A stretch of 64,000 bases of DNA. Origin: Pseudoalteromonas sp. S2755. Its GTDB lineage: Bacteria > Pseudomonadota > Gammaproteobacteria > Enterobacterales > Alteromonadaceae. The stretch spans positions 1 through 64,000 of the forward strand of contig NZ_PNDS01000009.1 of NCBI RefSeq assembly GCF_005886535.1, read 5' to 3'. Positions 13,533-23,816 of this stretch are shown here, piece after piece. The position numbers were made by a program, and so were the translations under genes. Below the pieces are notes generated by a model. That model was given only the letters and a program-made list of their open reading frames with translations. It ran no database searches and was not told the origin of the DNA. Position 1 is the first letter of the stretch. Every line of letters begins with the position of its first letter.

Positions 13533-14237
13533 TTATACTACTTGAGTATTTAGAGTAGCTTGGTCTAAAGCAACACCAGCACCCATCGTAGTAGAGATGC
13601 TTACTTTCTTCACGAAAGTACCTTTTGCAGTAGAAGGCTTAGCCTTCTTAAGCGCGATGATTAGCGCTTCAAGGTTTTCTTGAAGTTGGTTAGCGTCAAA
13701 GTCTACTTTACCGATAGTAGTGTGGATGATACCGTTCTTATCGTTACGGTAACGAACCTGACCAGCTTTAGCGTTCTTAACAGCTTCTGCAACGTTAGGC
13801 GTTACAGTACCTGTTTTAGGGTTAGGCATAAGACCACGTGGACCTAGGATTTGACCTAGTTGACCAACAACGCGCATTGCATCTGGAGAAGCAACAACAA
13901 CGTCAAAGTTCATTTCGCCTTTCTTAACTTGCTCTGCAAGGTCTTCCATACCTACTAAATCAGCACCAGCTTCTTTAGCAGCTTCAGCATTTGCACCTTG
14001 AGTGAATACCGCTACGCGTACATCGCGACCAGTACCGTGAGGTAGTACAGTTGCACCACGTACGTTTTGGTCAGATTTACGAGCATCGATACCTAGGTTT
14101 ACAGCAACGTCAACACTTTCAACGAACTTAGCAGTAGCAAGTTCTTTTAGAAGAGCAACAGCTTCGTTGATTTCGTACTCTTTAGTCGCATCCACTTTCT
14201 CGCGGATAGTACGCATACGCTTAGTTAATTTAGCCAT
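13533..14237 (-). CDS. rplA: 50S ribosomal protein L1
   Basis: L1 forms the mobile L1 stalk at the ribosomal E site and represses the L11-L1 mRNA in E. coli. The start at 14237 gives [15 protein letters not shown], matching the family, with GAGGAG upstream embedded in the last codons of rplK. The in-frame start at 14243 would add two residues. The 234-residue product contains [21 protein letters not shown] and [15 protein letters not shown], both hallmark L1 segments. Confidence 0.98.
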   Translation of the reverse strand: MAKLTKRMRTIREKVDATKEYEINEAVALLKELATAKFVESVDVAVNLGIDARKSDQNVRGATVLPHGTGRDVRVAVFTQGANAEAAKEAGADLVGMEDLAEQVKKGEMNFDVVVASPDAMRVVGQLGQILGPRGLMPNPKTGTVTPNVAEAVKNAKAGQVRYRNDKNGIIHTTIGKVDFDANQLQENLEALIIALKKAKPSTAKGTFVKKVSISTTMGAGVALDQATLNTQVV

Positions 14238-14243
14238 TCTCAA

Positions 14244-14672
14244 TTACTCCTCTACGTTCAAGCCCATTGCACGTGCAGAACCTGCAATCGTGCGTACAGC
14301 TGCGTCCATATCAGCAGCAGTAAGATCTGGACGTTTCGTCTCAACGATCTCTTCAAGTTGAGCACGAGTAACTGTACCAACTTTTTCAGTGTTAGGACGA
14401 CCAGAACCAGACTTGATACCAGCAGCCTTCTTAAGAAGGTATGCCGCAGGTGGAGTCTTCATTTCAAAAGTGAAAGAACGGTCACTGTAAACAGAAATAA
14501 CAACAGGAACAGGTGCGCCTTTTTCGATAGACTCTGTACGTGCGTTGAACGCTTTACAGAATTCCATGATGTTTACACCGTGTTGACCTAGTGCAGGACC
14601 TACTGGCGGACTAGGGTTAGCCATACCAGCAGCAACTTGTAGCTTGATTAGAGCTTCAACTTTCTTAGCCAT
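14244..14672 (-). CDS. rplK: 50S ribosomal protein L11
   Basis: L11 lies at the base of the L7/L12 stalk in the GTPase centre and is needed for RelA activation. The 142-residue product contains the proline-rich N-terminal linker ([19 protein letters not shown]) and the rRNA-binding C-terminal domain ([17 protein letters not shown] end). Its stop codon lies seven bases before the rplA start, so the two are translationally coupled. Confidence 0.98.
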   Translation of the reverse strand: MAKKVEALIKLQVAAGMANPSPPVGPALGQHGVNIMEFCKAFNARTESIEKGAPVPVVISVYSDRSFTFEMKTPPAAYLLKKAAGIKSGSGRPNTEKVGTVTRAQLEEIVETKRPDLTAADMDAAVRTIAGSARAMGLNVEE

Positions 14673-14779
14673 GATAATACCTCAATTGTGGGTCTTTGCC
14701 TCGTGCGCGCGAGGACGCGTACTCAAACGGCTTCCCAGTTAAAAAATTCAGTCTTTTTGCCGCATATTTTTGCGTACAA

Positions 14780-14817
14780 CAAAAAGGCCGCTGATTATAG
14801 ATTAATCAGCGGCCTTT
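14780..14817 (-). terminator. intrinsic terminator between nusG and rplK
   Basis: A 15-bp perfect stem (14783-14797 with 14803-14817) has a 5-base loop and is followed on the minus strand by five T residues. It lies 23 bases after the nusG stop, separating secE-nusG from the ribosomal protein genes. I did not find a convincing promoter for rplK in the 107 bases downstream, although one is expected. Confidence 0.85.
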
Positions 14818-14839
14818 GACAACTTTTTCAAGTTAGAAT

Positions 14840-15397
14840 TTATTTGTCTTTCTCAACCTGACCAAATTCTAGGTCTACAGGCGTTGAACGACCGAAAATA
14901 AGTACCGAAACTTTCAGGCGACTCTTTTCGTAATCCACTTCTTCAACCACACCGTTGAAGTCAGCAAATGGACCATCTGTAACACGAACCACTTCACCCG
15001 GCTCAAATAAAGTAGCAGGTTTCGGTGCTTCAGCATTTTCTTGCAGACGGTTAAGAATACGATCCGCTTCTTTTTGACTGATTGGTGCAGGACGGTCTGA
15101 CGTACCACCAACAAAGCCCATTACACGCGGTGTACTATTCACCAAGTGCCAAGACGCATCGTCCATCACCATTTGAACTAATACATAGCCAGGGAAGAAT
15201 TTACGCTCAGATTTACGTTTCTGACCTGCACGCATTTCAACCACTTCTTCAGTCGGCACAAGGATCTCACCGAATAGGTGTTCTAACCCTTCGATTTTAA
15301 TATGCTCGATAATGGTTTGTGCTACGCGTTTTTCAAAACCTGAAAACGCTTGGATCACGTACCAACGTAATTTCTTTTCTTTGTTCTCATCCGACAT
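14840..15397 (-). CDS. nusG: transcription termination/antitermination factor NusG
   Basis: NusG binds RNA polymerase and couples it to Rho or to the ribosome. The 185-residue product has the NGN domain ([19 protein letters not shown] at about residue 11 onward, [12 protein letters not shown]) and a C-terminal KOW domain ([19 protein letters not shown]). It follows secE after four bases and is terminated by the stem-loop at 14780-14817. Confidence 0.98.
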   Translation of the reverse strand: MSDENKEKKLRWYVIQAFSGFEKRVAQTIIEHIKIEGLEHLFGEILVPTEEVVEMRAGQKRKSERKFFPGYVLVQMVMDDASWHLVNSTPRVMGFVGGTSDRPAPISQKEADRILNRLQENAEAPKPATLFEPGEVVRVTDGPFADFNGVVEEVDYEKSRLKVSVLIFGRSTPVDLEFGQVEKDK

Positions 15398-15401
15398 GGG
15401 A

Positions 15402-15779
15402 TCAGATCTCCAATCCAGTTAAAAAGCCTACTGCACGGAAAAGTATACCATCTAATCCCCATAGGATTAATGCCATAATCACCGTTGCAATGATCACGAT
15501 GAAAGTAGTGTGAGTCGCTTCCTGACGCGTTGGCCAGATAACTTTACGTACTTCAATACGTGATTCTTTAGCAAAAGCGATAAAGGTACGGCCTTTTTCA
15601 GTCGTTACCAAAATGCCCAAAGCCGCAGCGATAGCTGCAACTACACCAACAGCGCGTACTAAAACAGATAAATCGGCATATAGATAATTACCAACTACGG
15701 CACCAGTTAGAAGTGCAATAGCAGCTAGCCACTTTACCGTGTCCATCGAGCTTGACGAGTTTTCAACATTAGTGCTCAT
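15402..15779 (-). CDS. secE: preprotein translocase subunit SecE
   Basis: SecE clamps SecY in the Sec translocon. I place the start at the ATG at 15777-15779, giving [17 protein letters not shown] and 125 residues; the GTG at 15806 would add nine residues. Three hydrophobic segments are visible at about residues 17-33, 36-58 and 93-120, with the conserved cytoplasmic stretch [13 protein letters not shown] before the last, as in three-helix enterobacterial SecE. It lies between tRNA-Trp and nusG, and there is no tuf gene next to it, unlike E. coli. Confidence 0.97.
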   Translation of the reverse strand: MSTNVENSSSSMDTVKWLAAIALLTGAVVGNYLYADLSVLVRAVGVVAAIAAALGILVTTEKGRTFIAFAKESRIEVRKVIWPTRQEATHTTFIVIIATVIMALILWGLDGILFRAVGFLTGLEI

Positions 15780-15912
15780 AATCAATTTTACCTTAAATAC
15801 AGACACAACAACCCTGCATAGAACAGGGTAAATCCATTCAATCCAAATTTACAAATAAGCGACTTAAGTGGTTTTGGGTCACGTTATTTTAAATGTGGAC
15901 TTGTTGCTGAAT

Positions 15913-15989
15913 TGGCAGGGGCGGCAGGACTCGAACCCGCAACCATCGGTTTTGGAGACCGCTGTTCTACCAATTGGAACTACGCCCCT
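15913..15989 (-). tRNA. tRNA-Trp (CCA anticodon), 3' CCA encoded
   Basis: Read on the minus strand this is a complete cloverleaf. The 7-bp acceptor stem is AGGGGCG with CGCCCCT, the anticodon loop is CTCCAAA in a CGGT/ACCG stem, and the T arm contains GGTTCGAGTCC. The discriminator G and encoded CCA end the gene at 15913. It is 77 bases including CCA, one more than the E. coli gene because of an extra base in the D loop. It lies 133 bases upstream of secE and is probably cotranscribed with it. Confidence 0.97.
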
Positions 15990-16004
15990 GCAAAGTGGAT
16001 GCCC

Positions 16005-16032
16005 ATTATACTGACGAAGCAAACGAAAACAA
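16005..16032 (-). promoter_or_regulatory. promoter of tRNA-Trp-secE-nusG
   Basis: A perfect -10 box TATAAT (16005-16010, minus strand) is preceded by a 16-base spacer and TTGTTT (16027-16032). The -10 box ends 15 bases before the tRNA 5' end, which fits a start a few bases upstream of the tRNA. Confidence 0.75.
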
Positions 16033-16085
16033 GTGTAAAAGATATGCAAAGTAACATTTAATCTAAACTTGGTTTTGCGACGGCT

Positions 16086-16586
16086 TTAGAAAAGACGCAA
16101 TAAATCTCCGTGATAAAAATCACAAAGCACCCAAACTTGCTCAAATGGATGACAATCAGGGATCTCCCAAGCGGCTTTTAAGCGCTTAAAATCGTCAAGA
16201 TGATAAATGGGGCTGGCATTTCGAATTAACAACCAAACACGTTGTGAATCATAGTGTTTTTTGGCTTTTTGATTGAGCAGCCGCTGTAAGCCGATACTCA
16301 GTTGATCGGAGTCAGCGGCTTGACTCATTGCTGCTAGCTCTCTTTGCGTGGAGAGAGACAGCGGACGCCCAAGCACAGCCATCGCTTCTTTCTCACTGGC
16401 ATAAAAATGGGCTATTTCTATATCAAGCTGTGTTTTTCCTTGATAACAACTGACGTCCGGTTTATTAGGCTCATTGTGCCAAATATGGCGCATATGCACT
16501 GCAAACTGCTTTTCATAACTGCGTAAAAACAGTTTAGCCGCGTCATGCTCAAGCTTTACCTTTTCTGCTTCACTCGCTCTGTCCAT
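16086..16586 (-). CDS. hypothetical protein downstream of deoC
   Basis: A 166-residue protein that I do not recognise. It has no signal peptide or membrane segment and is rich in charged and aromatic residues. A stretch at about residues 43-58 reads PDVSCYQGKTQLDIEIA. The spacing of PD, D and an acidic residue in a hydrophobic strand is reminiscent of a PD-(D/E)XK nuclease core, but the expected lysine is absent, so this is a weak hint only. Its start overlaps the end of deoC by 17 bases, so it is likely translated from the same mRNA. Confidence 0.75.
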   Translation of the reverse strand: MDRASEAEKVKLEHDAAKLFLRSYEKQFAVHMRHIWHNEPNKPDVSCYQGKTQLDIEIAHFYASEKEAMAVLGRPLSLSTQRELAAMSQAADSDQLSIGLQRLLNQKAKKHYDSQRVWLLIRNASPIYHLDDFKRLKAAWEIPDCHPFEQVWVLCDFYHGDLLRLF

Positions 16587-17319
16587 TCACAACCACTGCT
16601 ACATCACTCAATAGGCTTGAAGCACCGAATCTAAAATTATTGGCATTGAGCCACTCGGCCCCCATAATTTCTTCCGTCAATCGTAAATATCGCTGCGCTT
16701 CTACTACTGACTTTACTCCACCGGCCGCTTTAAATCCAACTGATTTACCGCTGCTTTTGATTGTCTTAAGGATAACTTCAGCCGCTTCTGGTGTAGCATT
16801 GACAGCAACCTTTCCAGTACTTGTTTTAACAAAGTCAGCGCCCGCCATAATGGCAAGCTGCGCGGCCTCCGCAATGAGCTTTGGCTTGGCCAATACGCCA
16901 CTTTCGATGATGACCTTAAGCTTTGCTTTACCTTGACAGGCAAGCTTGCTTGAATGCACATATTGCCAAGGTGTATCTGGGTCACCCGCCATCAGCTGCT
17001 GATAAGGAAGCACAAGATCAATTTCGTCGGCACCATCTGCGATTGCTGAATGAGTTTGTGCAACGACCTGTTGGAGTTTTTGCTCTCCAGATGGGAAGTT
17101 GGTCACCGTTGCCACTTTTATCTGCGACCAACCACGCTTTTCCAATTCTTCTTTTACTAACGCCACAAATTGCGGATACACGCAAATCGCCGCAGGTAGT
17201 CCGATATCGGGGTTAATGCTATTCAATAGCGCGAGAATACTTGCCGGCGTATCGTCCTCTTTCAAAGAGGTCAAATCCATTAAACTCAGCGACAATCGAG
17301 CATCAGATTGTAAAGTCAT
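16570..17319 (-). CDS. deoC: deoxyribose-phosphate aldolase
   Basis: DeoC cleaves 2-deoxyribose 5-phosphate to glyceraldehyde 3-phosphate and acetaldehyde in deoxynucleoside catabolism. The start is the ATG at 17317-17319, with AAAGGA about eight bases upstream; the GTG at 17337 would overlap that site. The product is 249 residues. The Schiff-base lysine lies in ADFVKTSTGK, and the active-site segments KVIIESG, VGFKAAGG and FGASSLL are present, with MDLTSLKEDDT near the start. The rest of the deo operon is not here; the overlapping 166-residue gene follows instead. Confidence 0.96.
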   Translation of the reverse strand: MTLQSDARLSLSLMDLTSLKEDDTPASILALLNSINPDIGLPAAICVYPQFVALVKEELEKRGWSQIKVATVTNFPSGEQKLQQVVAQTHSAIADGADEIDLVLPYQQLMAGDPDTPWQYVHSSKLACQGKAKLKVIIESGVLAKPKLIAEAAQLAIMAGADFVKTSTGKVAVNATPEAAEVILKTIKSSGKSVGFKAAGGVKSVVEAQRYLRLTEEIMGAEWLNANNFRFGASSLLSDVAVVVNGQSE

Positions 17320-17668
17320 TACCGTGTTCCTTTTCACTCTATGTAATAAGCCTAGTTAAATGCATACAGTAGGACCAACAATAGGACAAATGTCCGCATA
17401 CAATTACCTGTCGGATACGGTTTTTACTATGGTTCATTAAATGAATATCTCATAACCAAACACTATAATCGTCAAACCACGGTAAAAACTTAAGCTAACC
17501 CCATGAAATAAAAAGGAAGTGATATTTACCCGCTTTTTTTATAACTTTTGGTTATATGGAGTCGGTTTAAATTATTTTTTCCCACATTTGCAACTCTATA
17601 TGCTGCGCTCTATTACTGATATCAATCAATATTGATATCAACCGTCGTAATGTTTAGCAGAGGTTATC
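17320..17668. other. deoC-cysG divergent intergenic region
   Basis: This 349-base AT-rich region must hold the divergent promoters of deoC and the cysG block. The only distinct structure I see is a perfect inverted repeat at 17617-17640 (separate entry). A small TTCAT/ATGAA repeat occurs near 17431. I could not assign a CysB site, because that motif is too degenerate to call by eye. Confidence 0.6.
17617..17640. promoter_or_regulatory. inverted repeat upstream of cysG, candidate operator
   Basis: Two perfect 10-bp arms, TGATATCAAT and ATTGATATCA, are separated by four bases. The repeat ends 28 bases before the cysG start codon. Each arm itself contains the palindrome GATATC. The position suits a repressor operator or a short mRNA hairpin; no regulator can be named from sequence alone. 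Confidence 0.45.
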
Positions 17669-19090
17669 GTGCAATACTTGCCAATTTTTACCAAACTAGA
17701 AAATAAACCTGTATTGATTGTAGGTGGTGGTGAGGTTGCGCTAAGAAAGTGCCGCGCCTTTTTAAAAGCCAATGCAGCAGTTACTTTGGTTTCACCTGAG
17801 TTTTGCGCTGAGCTTTTATCACTAGCAGCGGATGCTAGCGTTGCACTTCGGCATAAACCATTTGATGCATCAGACCTAGATAATGCCATGTTAGTCGTTG
17901 CGGCAACGGATATTGAAGCCGTAAATGCAGAGGTGGCAGAGCTTGCTGAAGCTCGCAACCTTTTTGTTAACGTAGTCGACGACCAACCAAAGTGTAATTT
18001 TATTTTTCCTTCCATCGTGGATAGAAACCCTATAACGATTGCTATATCCAGTGCTGGAACTGCGCCCGTCCTTGCAAGACGATTACGAGAGAAGTTAGAA
18101 ACCCTTATTCCACAGCATATTGGTCCGCTGGCAACGCTTGTTGGTCAATTCAGACATAAAGTCAAAGCGCGCTTTAAACACTTTGCTGACCGTCGTCAGT
18201 TTTGGGAATCCGTCTTTGATTCTAATGTGGTAAGTGAAGTACAAGCTGGTAACAATGAAAATGCACAAATTCAACTTGAAGCCATGCTAGAAAGTACTCC
18301 CTCCCCTGAAGGCGAGGTTTATGTCGTCGGTGCGGGCCCTGGCGACCCTGAGCTACTGACGCTTAAGGCATTACAACTCATGCAACAAGCCGATGTTGTG
18401 GTTTATGACTACCTAGTTTCAGACGAAATCATGGATCTTGTGCGTCGTGACGCTGATTTAATCTGCGTGGGCAAAAAAGCCGGTAATCATAGTGTTAAGC
18501 AAGAACACACCAACAAGATTTTGGTTGATTTAGCCAAACAAGGTAAAAAGGTTTGTAGAATAAAAGGCGGCGACCCATTTATTTACGGTCGCGGTGGCGA
18601 AGAAGTGCAAGTATTGGCCGAAAATAACGTGAAATATCAAATTGTTCCTGGCATTACTGCAGCAGCAGGATGTAGCGCATACGCTGGTATTCCATTAACT
18701 CATAGAGATCATGCTCAAGCTATTCAATTTGTGACTGGGCATTGCAAGCAAGATGGACAAGAACTCGACTGGGAAGGCTTAGCTAAGGCGAATCAAACGC
18801 TTGCTGTATACATGGGAGTGATTAAATCGCCGCATATTCAGGCGCAATTACTCGCTCATGGTCGCTCGCCGAATACACCTGTAGCAATTGTTGAAAATGG
18901 CACGCGTAAGTCTCAGCGTGTCGTAAGAACACAATTAGATCAACTTGCACAGACCATTACTGCGCATGATATTCAGTCACCAGCACTACTGATTATTGGT
19001 GAAGTGGCAGCATTACATGAGCAATTAGCTTGGTTTAATAAGAACAATCAAATCAGTAGCTTTGCTCAACCCATTACGCAAGTCGCGTAA
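17669..19090 (+). CDS. cysG: siroheme synthase (multifunctional CysG)
   Basis: CysG converts uroporphyrinogen III to siroheme, the cofactor of sulfite reductase CysI. The 473-residue protein has an N-terminal NAD-dependent precorrin-2 dehydrogenase/ferrochelatase domain (VLIVGGGEVALRK, about residues 1-150; SSAGTAPVLARRLREKL contains the serine that is phosphorylated in the Salmonella enzyme). A C-terminal SUMT methyltransferase domain follows (VYVVGAGPGDPELLTLKA at about 217; IKGGDPFIYGRGGEE). Translation starts at GTG with AGAGG five bases upstream. It heads the plus-strand sulfate block. Confidence 0.97.
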   Translation: MQYLPIFTKLENKPVLIVGGGEVALRKCRAFLKANAAVTLVSPEFCAELLSLAADASVALRHKPFDASDLDNAMLVVAATDIEAVNAEVAELAEARNLFVNVVDDQPKCNFIFPSIVDRNPITIAISSAGTAPVLARRLREKLETLIPQHIGPLATLVGQFRHKVKARFKHFADRRQFWESVFDSNVVSEVQAGNNENAQIQLEAMLESTPSPEGEVYVVGAGPGDPELLTLKALQLMQQADVVVYDYLVSDEIMDLVRRDADLICVGKKAGNHSVKQEHTNKILVDLAKQGKKVCRIKGGDPFIYGRGGEEVQVLAENNVKYQIVPGITAAAGCSAYAGIPLTHRDHAQAIQFVTGHCKQDGQELDWEGLAKANQTLAVYMGVIKSPHIQAQLLAHGRSPNTPVAIVENGTRKSQRVVRTQLDQLAQTITAHDIQSPALLIIGEVAALHEQLAWFNKNNQISSFAQPITQVA

Positions 19091-19132
19091 TGGCCGTAAC
19101 AGATAGTTAAATTTATAAGTAGGACATTAATC

Positions 19133-20032
19133 ATGGCTTTAACCCATCTCCAGCAACTCGAAGCTGAGAGCATAAAGATCATCCGAGAGGTTGCCGCAGA
19201 GTTTGAAAACCCGGTAATGCTGTACTCGATTGGTAAAGACTCGTCGGTACTGCTTCATCTTGCTCGTAAGGCTTTCTACCCTGCGAAGATCCCTTTTCCT
19301 CTACTCCATGTTGATACCAATTGGAAATTTAGAGAAATGATCGAGTTTCGCGATAGATTAGCAAAAGAGTACGGATTTGAATTGCTTGTGCACAAAAATC
19401 CAGAAGGACTAGAGATGAACATCAGTCCATTTGTTCATGGTTCATCTAAGCATACCGATATCATGAAAACACAAGGCCTTAAGCAAGCGCTAGATCAATA
19501 TGGCTTTGATGCGGCCTTTGGTGGTGCCCGCCGTGATGAAGAAAAATCTCGCGCAAAAGAACGGGTTTATTCATTTAGAGATAAACACCATCGCTGGGAT
19601 CCTAAAAACCAACGTCCGGAGTTATGGAATACGTATAACGGTCAAGTGAACCCTGGCGAAAGTATTCGAGTTTTCCCATTGTCAAACTGGACTGAACTCG
19701 ACATTTGGCAATATATCTACCAAGAAAACATTGAAATAGTGCCACTTTACCTCTCTAAGCCAAGACCAGTTGTCGAGCGTAACGGAACGTTAATCATGGT
19801 CGATGATGACCGTATGCCGCTTGCTGAAGGTGAAGTGCCTGAAATGAAATCTGTACGCTTCAGAACGCTTGGCTGTTACCCACTAACGGGGGCAGTTGAA
19901 TCAGAGGCTGATACGCTCACTGGAATTATCGAAGAAATGTTGTTATCTACGTCGTCAGAACGTGAAGGTCGAGTGATTGATCATGACTCATCAGGATCAA
20001 TGGAGAAGAAAAAGCGCGAGGGGTATTTCTAA
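19133..20032 (+). CDS. cysD: sulfate adenylyltransferase subunit 2
   Basis: CysD is the catalytic ATP sulfurylase subunit that makes APS from sulfate and ATP. The 299-residue protein has the PP-loop signature [18 protein letters not shown] near residue 31, the [15 protein letters not shown] segment and the C-terminal [12 protein letters not shown]...SERQGR-like end (here [12 protein letters not shown]). Its stop codon shares one base with the cysN start, so the two subunits are translationally coupled. Confidence 0.98.
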   Translation: MALTHLQQLEAESIKIIREVAAEFENPVMLYSIGKDSSVLLHLARKAFYPAKIPFPLLHVDTNWKFREMIEFRDRLAKEYGFELLVHKNPEGLEMNISPFVHGSSKHTDIMKTQGLKQALDQYGFDAAFGGARRDEEKSRAKERVYSFRDKHHRWDPKNQRPELWNTYNGQVNPGESIRVFPLSNWTELDIWQYIYQENIEIVPLYLSKPRPVVERNGTLIMVDDDRMPLAEGEVPEMKSVRFRTLGCYPLTGAVESEADTLTGIIEEMLLSTSSEREGRVIDHDSSGSMEKKKREGYF

Positions 20033-21447
20033 TGTCAACAGCAAATGAAGTGAAAGAATTAGGCATTGAAACCTATTTAGCACGTCAGCAGGATAAGAGC
20101 TTGTTGCGCATGATGACCTGCGGCAGTGTAGATGACGGTAAATCAACGCTGATCGGCCGTTTGCTACACGATAGTCATCAAATCTATGAAGACCAATTAG
20201 CTGCGCTACACAAAGACAATGAAAAAGTCGGCAATGCGGGAGAAGATCTAGATTTAGCGTTACTTGTTGATGGCTTACAAGCAGAGCGTGAGCAAGGTAT
20301 TACCATTGATGTGGCTTACCGCTATTTCTCAACTGCGAAGCGTAAATTTATTATTGCCGATACGCCGGGACACGAGCAATACACACGTAATATGGTAACA
20401 GGTGCATCCACCAGTGATTTGGCCATTATCCTTGTCGATGCCCGTTATGGTGTGCAAGTTCAGACTAAACGCCATAGCTTTATCTGTGATTCACTGGGTA
20501 TCAAACAGTTTGTTGTCGCGATAAACAAGATGGATATTGTCGACTTTGATGAAGCCGTATTTGAGCGCATAAAGGCCGACTATTTGAAATTTGCTGAGCA
20601 ACTGAATGTGCAAGATATTCGCTTTGTACCAATGTCAGCACTTAAAGGCGACAATGTTGTAAATCGGTCAGAAAAAACGCCTTATTACCAAGACAAACCA
20701 TTGCTGGAACTGCTGGAAGATTCTCCTGCGGCAGAGCCTAACCATAGTTTTGAAGCCCGTTTCCCGGTGCAATATGTAGTGCGTCCTAACCTAGACTTCC
20801 GTGGTTTCCAAGGCACATTAACCTCTGGTAGCTTAAGCGTTGGCCAAGCGGTTAAAGTATTGCCATCAGGTAAGACTTCAACCATCAAAGAACTCGTGAC
20901 TTTTGATGGCAATCTCACCCAAGTGGAAACCGGGCAAGCATTCACTATCACATTAGCAGACGAAGTCGATGTGAGTCGTGGTGATGTGATTGTGCCTGCT
21001 GAGTCCACTGCTCAGGTGACGAACCAGATCACGGCTAAGCTGGTATGGATGCACGAAACACCACTACAATTGGGTAAAAGTTATAACCTTAAATTGGGTA
21101 GCAAGAAAACCGCGGCAATCGTGAAAAATATCGAGCACACTATCGATGTGAATACACTTGAGCACGGTCAAGCCGATTCATTGTCATTAAATGAAATTGC
21201 TATCGTGACCATCGAGCTGACAGAAAATGTTGTTGCGGATGAGTATTTAAATAATCGTGAAACTGGCTCGTTTATCTTAATTGATCGCCTATCAAACCTA
21301 ACCATAGGTGCGGGTATGGTGGAAACGGTTGAAGCAGCAACAGCAACGTCCTCAAGTCAGTTTAGTGAATTTGAGATTGAGTTTAATGCATTAGTTCGCA
21401 AGCACTTCCCTCATTGGCAAGCGCTTGATATTTCGAAGTTAAAATAA
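20032..21447 (+). CDS. cysN: sulfate adenylyltransferase subunit 1 (GTPase)
   Basis: CysN is the GTPase that drives APS formation by CysD. The 471-residue product has the G1 loop GSVDDGKS at residues 31-38, REQGITIDVAYRYF, DTPGHEQYTRNMVTGAS and NKMD, followed by EF-Tu-like beta-barrel domains. It is a stand-alone CysN and not a CysN-CysC fusion; APS kinase is encoded separately two genes downstream. Confidence 0.98.
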   Translation: MSTANEVKELGIETYLARQQDKSLLRMMTCGSVDDGKSTLIGRLLHDSHQIYEDQLAALHKDNEKVGNAGEDLDLALLVDGLQAEREQGITIDVAYRYFSTAKRKFIIADTPGHEQYTRNMVTGASTSDLAIILVDARYGVQVQTKRHSFICDSLGIKQFVVAINKMDIVDFDEAVFERIKADYLKFAEQLNVQDIRFVPMSALKGDNVVNRSEKTPYYQDKPLLELLEDSPAAEPNHSFEARFPVQYVVRPNLDFRGFQGTLTSGSLSVGQAVKVLPSGKTSTIKELVTFDGNLTQVETGQAFTITLADEVDVSRGDVIVPAESTAQVTNQITAKLVWMHETPLQLGKSYNLKLGSKKTAAIVKNIEHTIDVNTLEHGQADSLSLNEIAIVTIELTENVVADEYLNNRETGSFILIDRLSNLTIGAGMVETVEAATATSSSQFSEFEIEFNALVRKHFPHWQALDISKLK

Positions 21448-21483
21448 TGCAATTTAGCCTGTTAGTCGAGGTATGACGTCATT

Positions 21484-23205
21484 ATGGAACAAGTCATTTT
21501 AACAGGCATTATGCTAGCGTTAGTCGTGTGTCTTTTTGCCACACGCATTAACGCTGCATGGCTATTCACAGGCGCAATCGCCACCAGTTATTTGACTGGC
21601 CTCATCGATCTTGAATCGATGCTGGTGAATTATGCGAATCCGTCTTTAATCACGCTTGTGTTACTTATCCTCGTTTCTATTGCGATTGAAAAAACAACCT
21701 TAGTCAAAAAACTCGCCCACTCAATGGCGCAAGGTAGTCTCGCAAAAGCGGTGATTAAATTGGGTTTATCCACCGCCTTTTTGTCTTCTTTTACCAATAA
21801 CACGGCGGTGGTCGCTTCGCTGATCACTACCGTTAAAGAGAGCAAAACACACGCGCCTTCTAAGCTGCTATTGCCGCTTTCTTATACTGCTATTTTAGGT
21901 GGTACGTTAACGCTGATAGGTACTTCTACCAATCTTATTGTTAATGGCTTTGCCGTGGAAGCAGGGATGGCGCCGCTGGGCTTTTTTGACTTTACCTTAG
22001 TTGGCCTCGCCGTCCTGAGTGTTGGTTTATTGACCATCACGATTATGCTCAAATATTTGCCCGACAACGGCAAAAATAATGACGAGGTCGTGCCGTTTTA
22101 TTTAGAAGGAAAAGTTGAGCCAAGCTCCAAGCTAGTTGGCCGCACGGTTGAAGAAAACGGCCTGCGCGATCTCAAAGACTTATTCCTTGCTGAAATCATT
22201 CGTGGTGAACGACGGATCTGCGCCGTTACGCCACAACAAGAAATTCTTGCTGGTGATGTTCTGCTATTTGTGGGCGACATAAACTCAGTGCCACTGCTAC
22301 AGCGTTTCGATGGATTAAAGATAGTCCATGATAAACACGAGAAAGACGTTGAGCACTTGGTGGAAGTGGTCGTCAGTCAGTCTTCGCGCTTTCTTGGCAA
22401 GACCATTAAAGAGATCCGCTTTAGGGAGCAGTTTCATGCCGCTATTATTGCGATACGTCGTGGTCATGATCGCCTGCAAGGTGGGATAGGTCAGGTCGAA
22501 TTACAAGCGGGCGACTCTTTAATACTAGCACCAAGCAGCGATTTTTATGCACTCCCCAATCTCAAACGCGAATTTGTGTATATTTCAGGCTTAGATTTAC
22601 AAACACATCTATCTCGCAATAAGTCCAACACGGTACTTGCGAGTTTTGCGACAGTGGTTGGCCTTAGCATCTTTGGAGTTGTACCGCTGGTAAAAGGATT
22701 AATCGTTTTACTTGCCGCCCTTGTGGTGCTCGGTACAATTAAAGTCCCAGAGATGAAGCGCCGCTTTCCTATTGAGCTTGTCGCTATTGTTGGCAGTGCG
22801 ATAGGACTAGCTAAGTTAATGATTGAAACCGGACTGGCAGCCGAGATTTCTTCAAGCTTATTGTGGTTGTTAGGGGATTTTGGTCCTTACGGTGCATTTA
22901 TCGCCATTTTTGTGATGACTGTGATATTTACCGAGCTCATCACTAACAATGCCGCGGCAGCACTTTCATTCCCAGTGGCTTATGCGCTGGCAAGTGGTTT
23001 TGGTGTAAACCCACTGCCATTTGTAATGGCGGTAGCCTTTGGCGCATCCGCGAGCTTTATCTCACCTTTTGGCTATCAAACTAACCTCATGGTGTATAGC
23101 GCAGGCAACTATCGAATTCGTGATTACGTCACCATGGGACTGCCCTTGTCATTGATTTATTCAGCGACGGTACTGACTGTTATTCCATTTGTCTTTCCAT
23201 TTTAA
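21484..23205 (+). CDS. SLC13-type permease with RCK-C domains, probable sulfate importer
   Basis: A 573-residue inner-membrane transporter. N-terminal and C-terminal halves are strings of hydrophobic helices containing the two family repeats [13 protein letters not shown]...[18 protein letters not shown] (about residues 103-158) and [17 protein letters not shown] (about 487-503). Between them lie two TrkA-C-like soluble domains at about residues 205-285 and 290-370. This layout is that of DASS/SLC13 carriers such as the algal sulfate transporter SLT1. Its position between cysN and cysC makes sulfate the likely substrate; this rests on context. Confidence 0.88.
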   Translation: MEQVILTGIMLALVVCLFATRINAAWLFTGAIATSYLTGLIDLESMLVNYANPSLITLVLLILVSIAIEKTTLVKKLAHSMAQGSLAKAVIKLGLSTAFLSSFTNNTAVVASLITTVKESKTHAPSKLLLPLSYTAILGGTLTLIGTSTNLIVNGFAVEAGMAPLGFFDFTLVGLAVLSVGLLTITIMLKYLPDNGKNNDEVVPFYLEGKVEPSSKLVGRTVEENGLRDLKDLFLAEIIRGERRICAVTPQQEILAGDVLLFVGDINSVPLLQRFDGLKIVHDKHEKDVEHLVEVVVSQSSRFLGKTIKEIRFREQFHAAIIAIRRGHDRLQGGIGQVELQAGDSLILAPSSDFYALPNLKREFVYISGLDLQTHLSRNKSNTVLASFATVVGLSIFGVVPLVKGLIVLLAALVVLGTIKVPEMKRRFPIELVAIVGSAIGLAKLMIETGLAAEISSSLLWLLGDFGPYGAFIAIFVMTVIFTELITNNAAAALSFPVAYALASGFGVNPLPFVMAVAFGASASFISPFGYQTNLMVYSAGNYRIRDYVTMGLPLSLIYSATVLTVIPFVFPF

Positions 23206-23216
23206 TAGAGCAAAGT

Positions 23217-23813
23217 ATGGACGAAAATATTGTTTGGCATAACTATGCCGTAGATAAAACAAAACGTAGCGAGTTAAAAGGTCATAAGCCTTGCGTGCTG
23301 TGGTTTACAGGCTTTTCTGGCTCAGGCAAAAGCACCGTGGCCAATGCACTTGAGCATGCACTGCAAGCTAAAGGCATACATACCTACCTCCTTGATGGGG
23401 ATAATGTCAGGCACGGACTGTGTAAAGACTTAGGGTTCAGCGATGAGGACCGCGTCGAAAACATTCGTCGAGTGGGTGAACTCAGCAAGCTTATGGTTGA
23501 TGCGGGACTCATGGTACTCACCGCGTTTATCTCTCCTTTTCAAGCAGAGCGAGACATGGTACGTAACTTAGTCGCAAGCGGCGAGTTTATTGAAGTATAC
23601 CTAGATACGCCACTTGCAGTTTGCGAGCAACGAGACCCTAAAGGTTTGTATAAAAAAGCACGTGCTGGAGAAATAAAACATTTTACTGGCATTGATTCGG
23701 CGTATGAGCCCCCAATTAGTCCAGAAATATGTTTAAATACTTCCGAGCAGTCGCTGGAAGAGTCTGTCCAGCAGCTAATACACTATCTACTGTCAAAGAA
23801 TTTAATAGGGTAA
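23217..23813 (+). CDS. cysC: adenylylsulfate kinase
   Basis: CysC phosphorylates APS to PAPS, the substrate of CysH. The 198-residue protein has a Walker A loop GFSGSGKS at residues 32-39, followed by the [16 protein letters not shown] and [10 protein letters not shown] segments, [10 protein letters not shown], and the family [21 protein letters not shown] lid region. It follows the permease by 11 bases and precedes cysQ by three bases, so all three are surely on one transcript. Confidence 0.98.
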   Translation: MDENIVWHNYAVDKTKRSELKGHKPCVLWFTGFSGSGKSTVANALEHALQAKGIHTYLLDGDNVRHGLCKDLGFSDEDRVENIRRVGELSKLMVDAGLMVLTAFISPFQAERDMVRNLVASGEFIEVYLDTPLAVCEQRDPKGLYKKARAGEIKHFTGIDSAYEPPISPEICLNTSEQSLEESVQQLIHYLLSKNLIG

Positions 23814-23816
23814 GTC

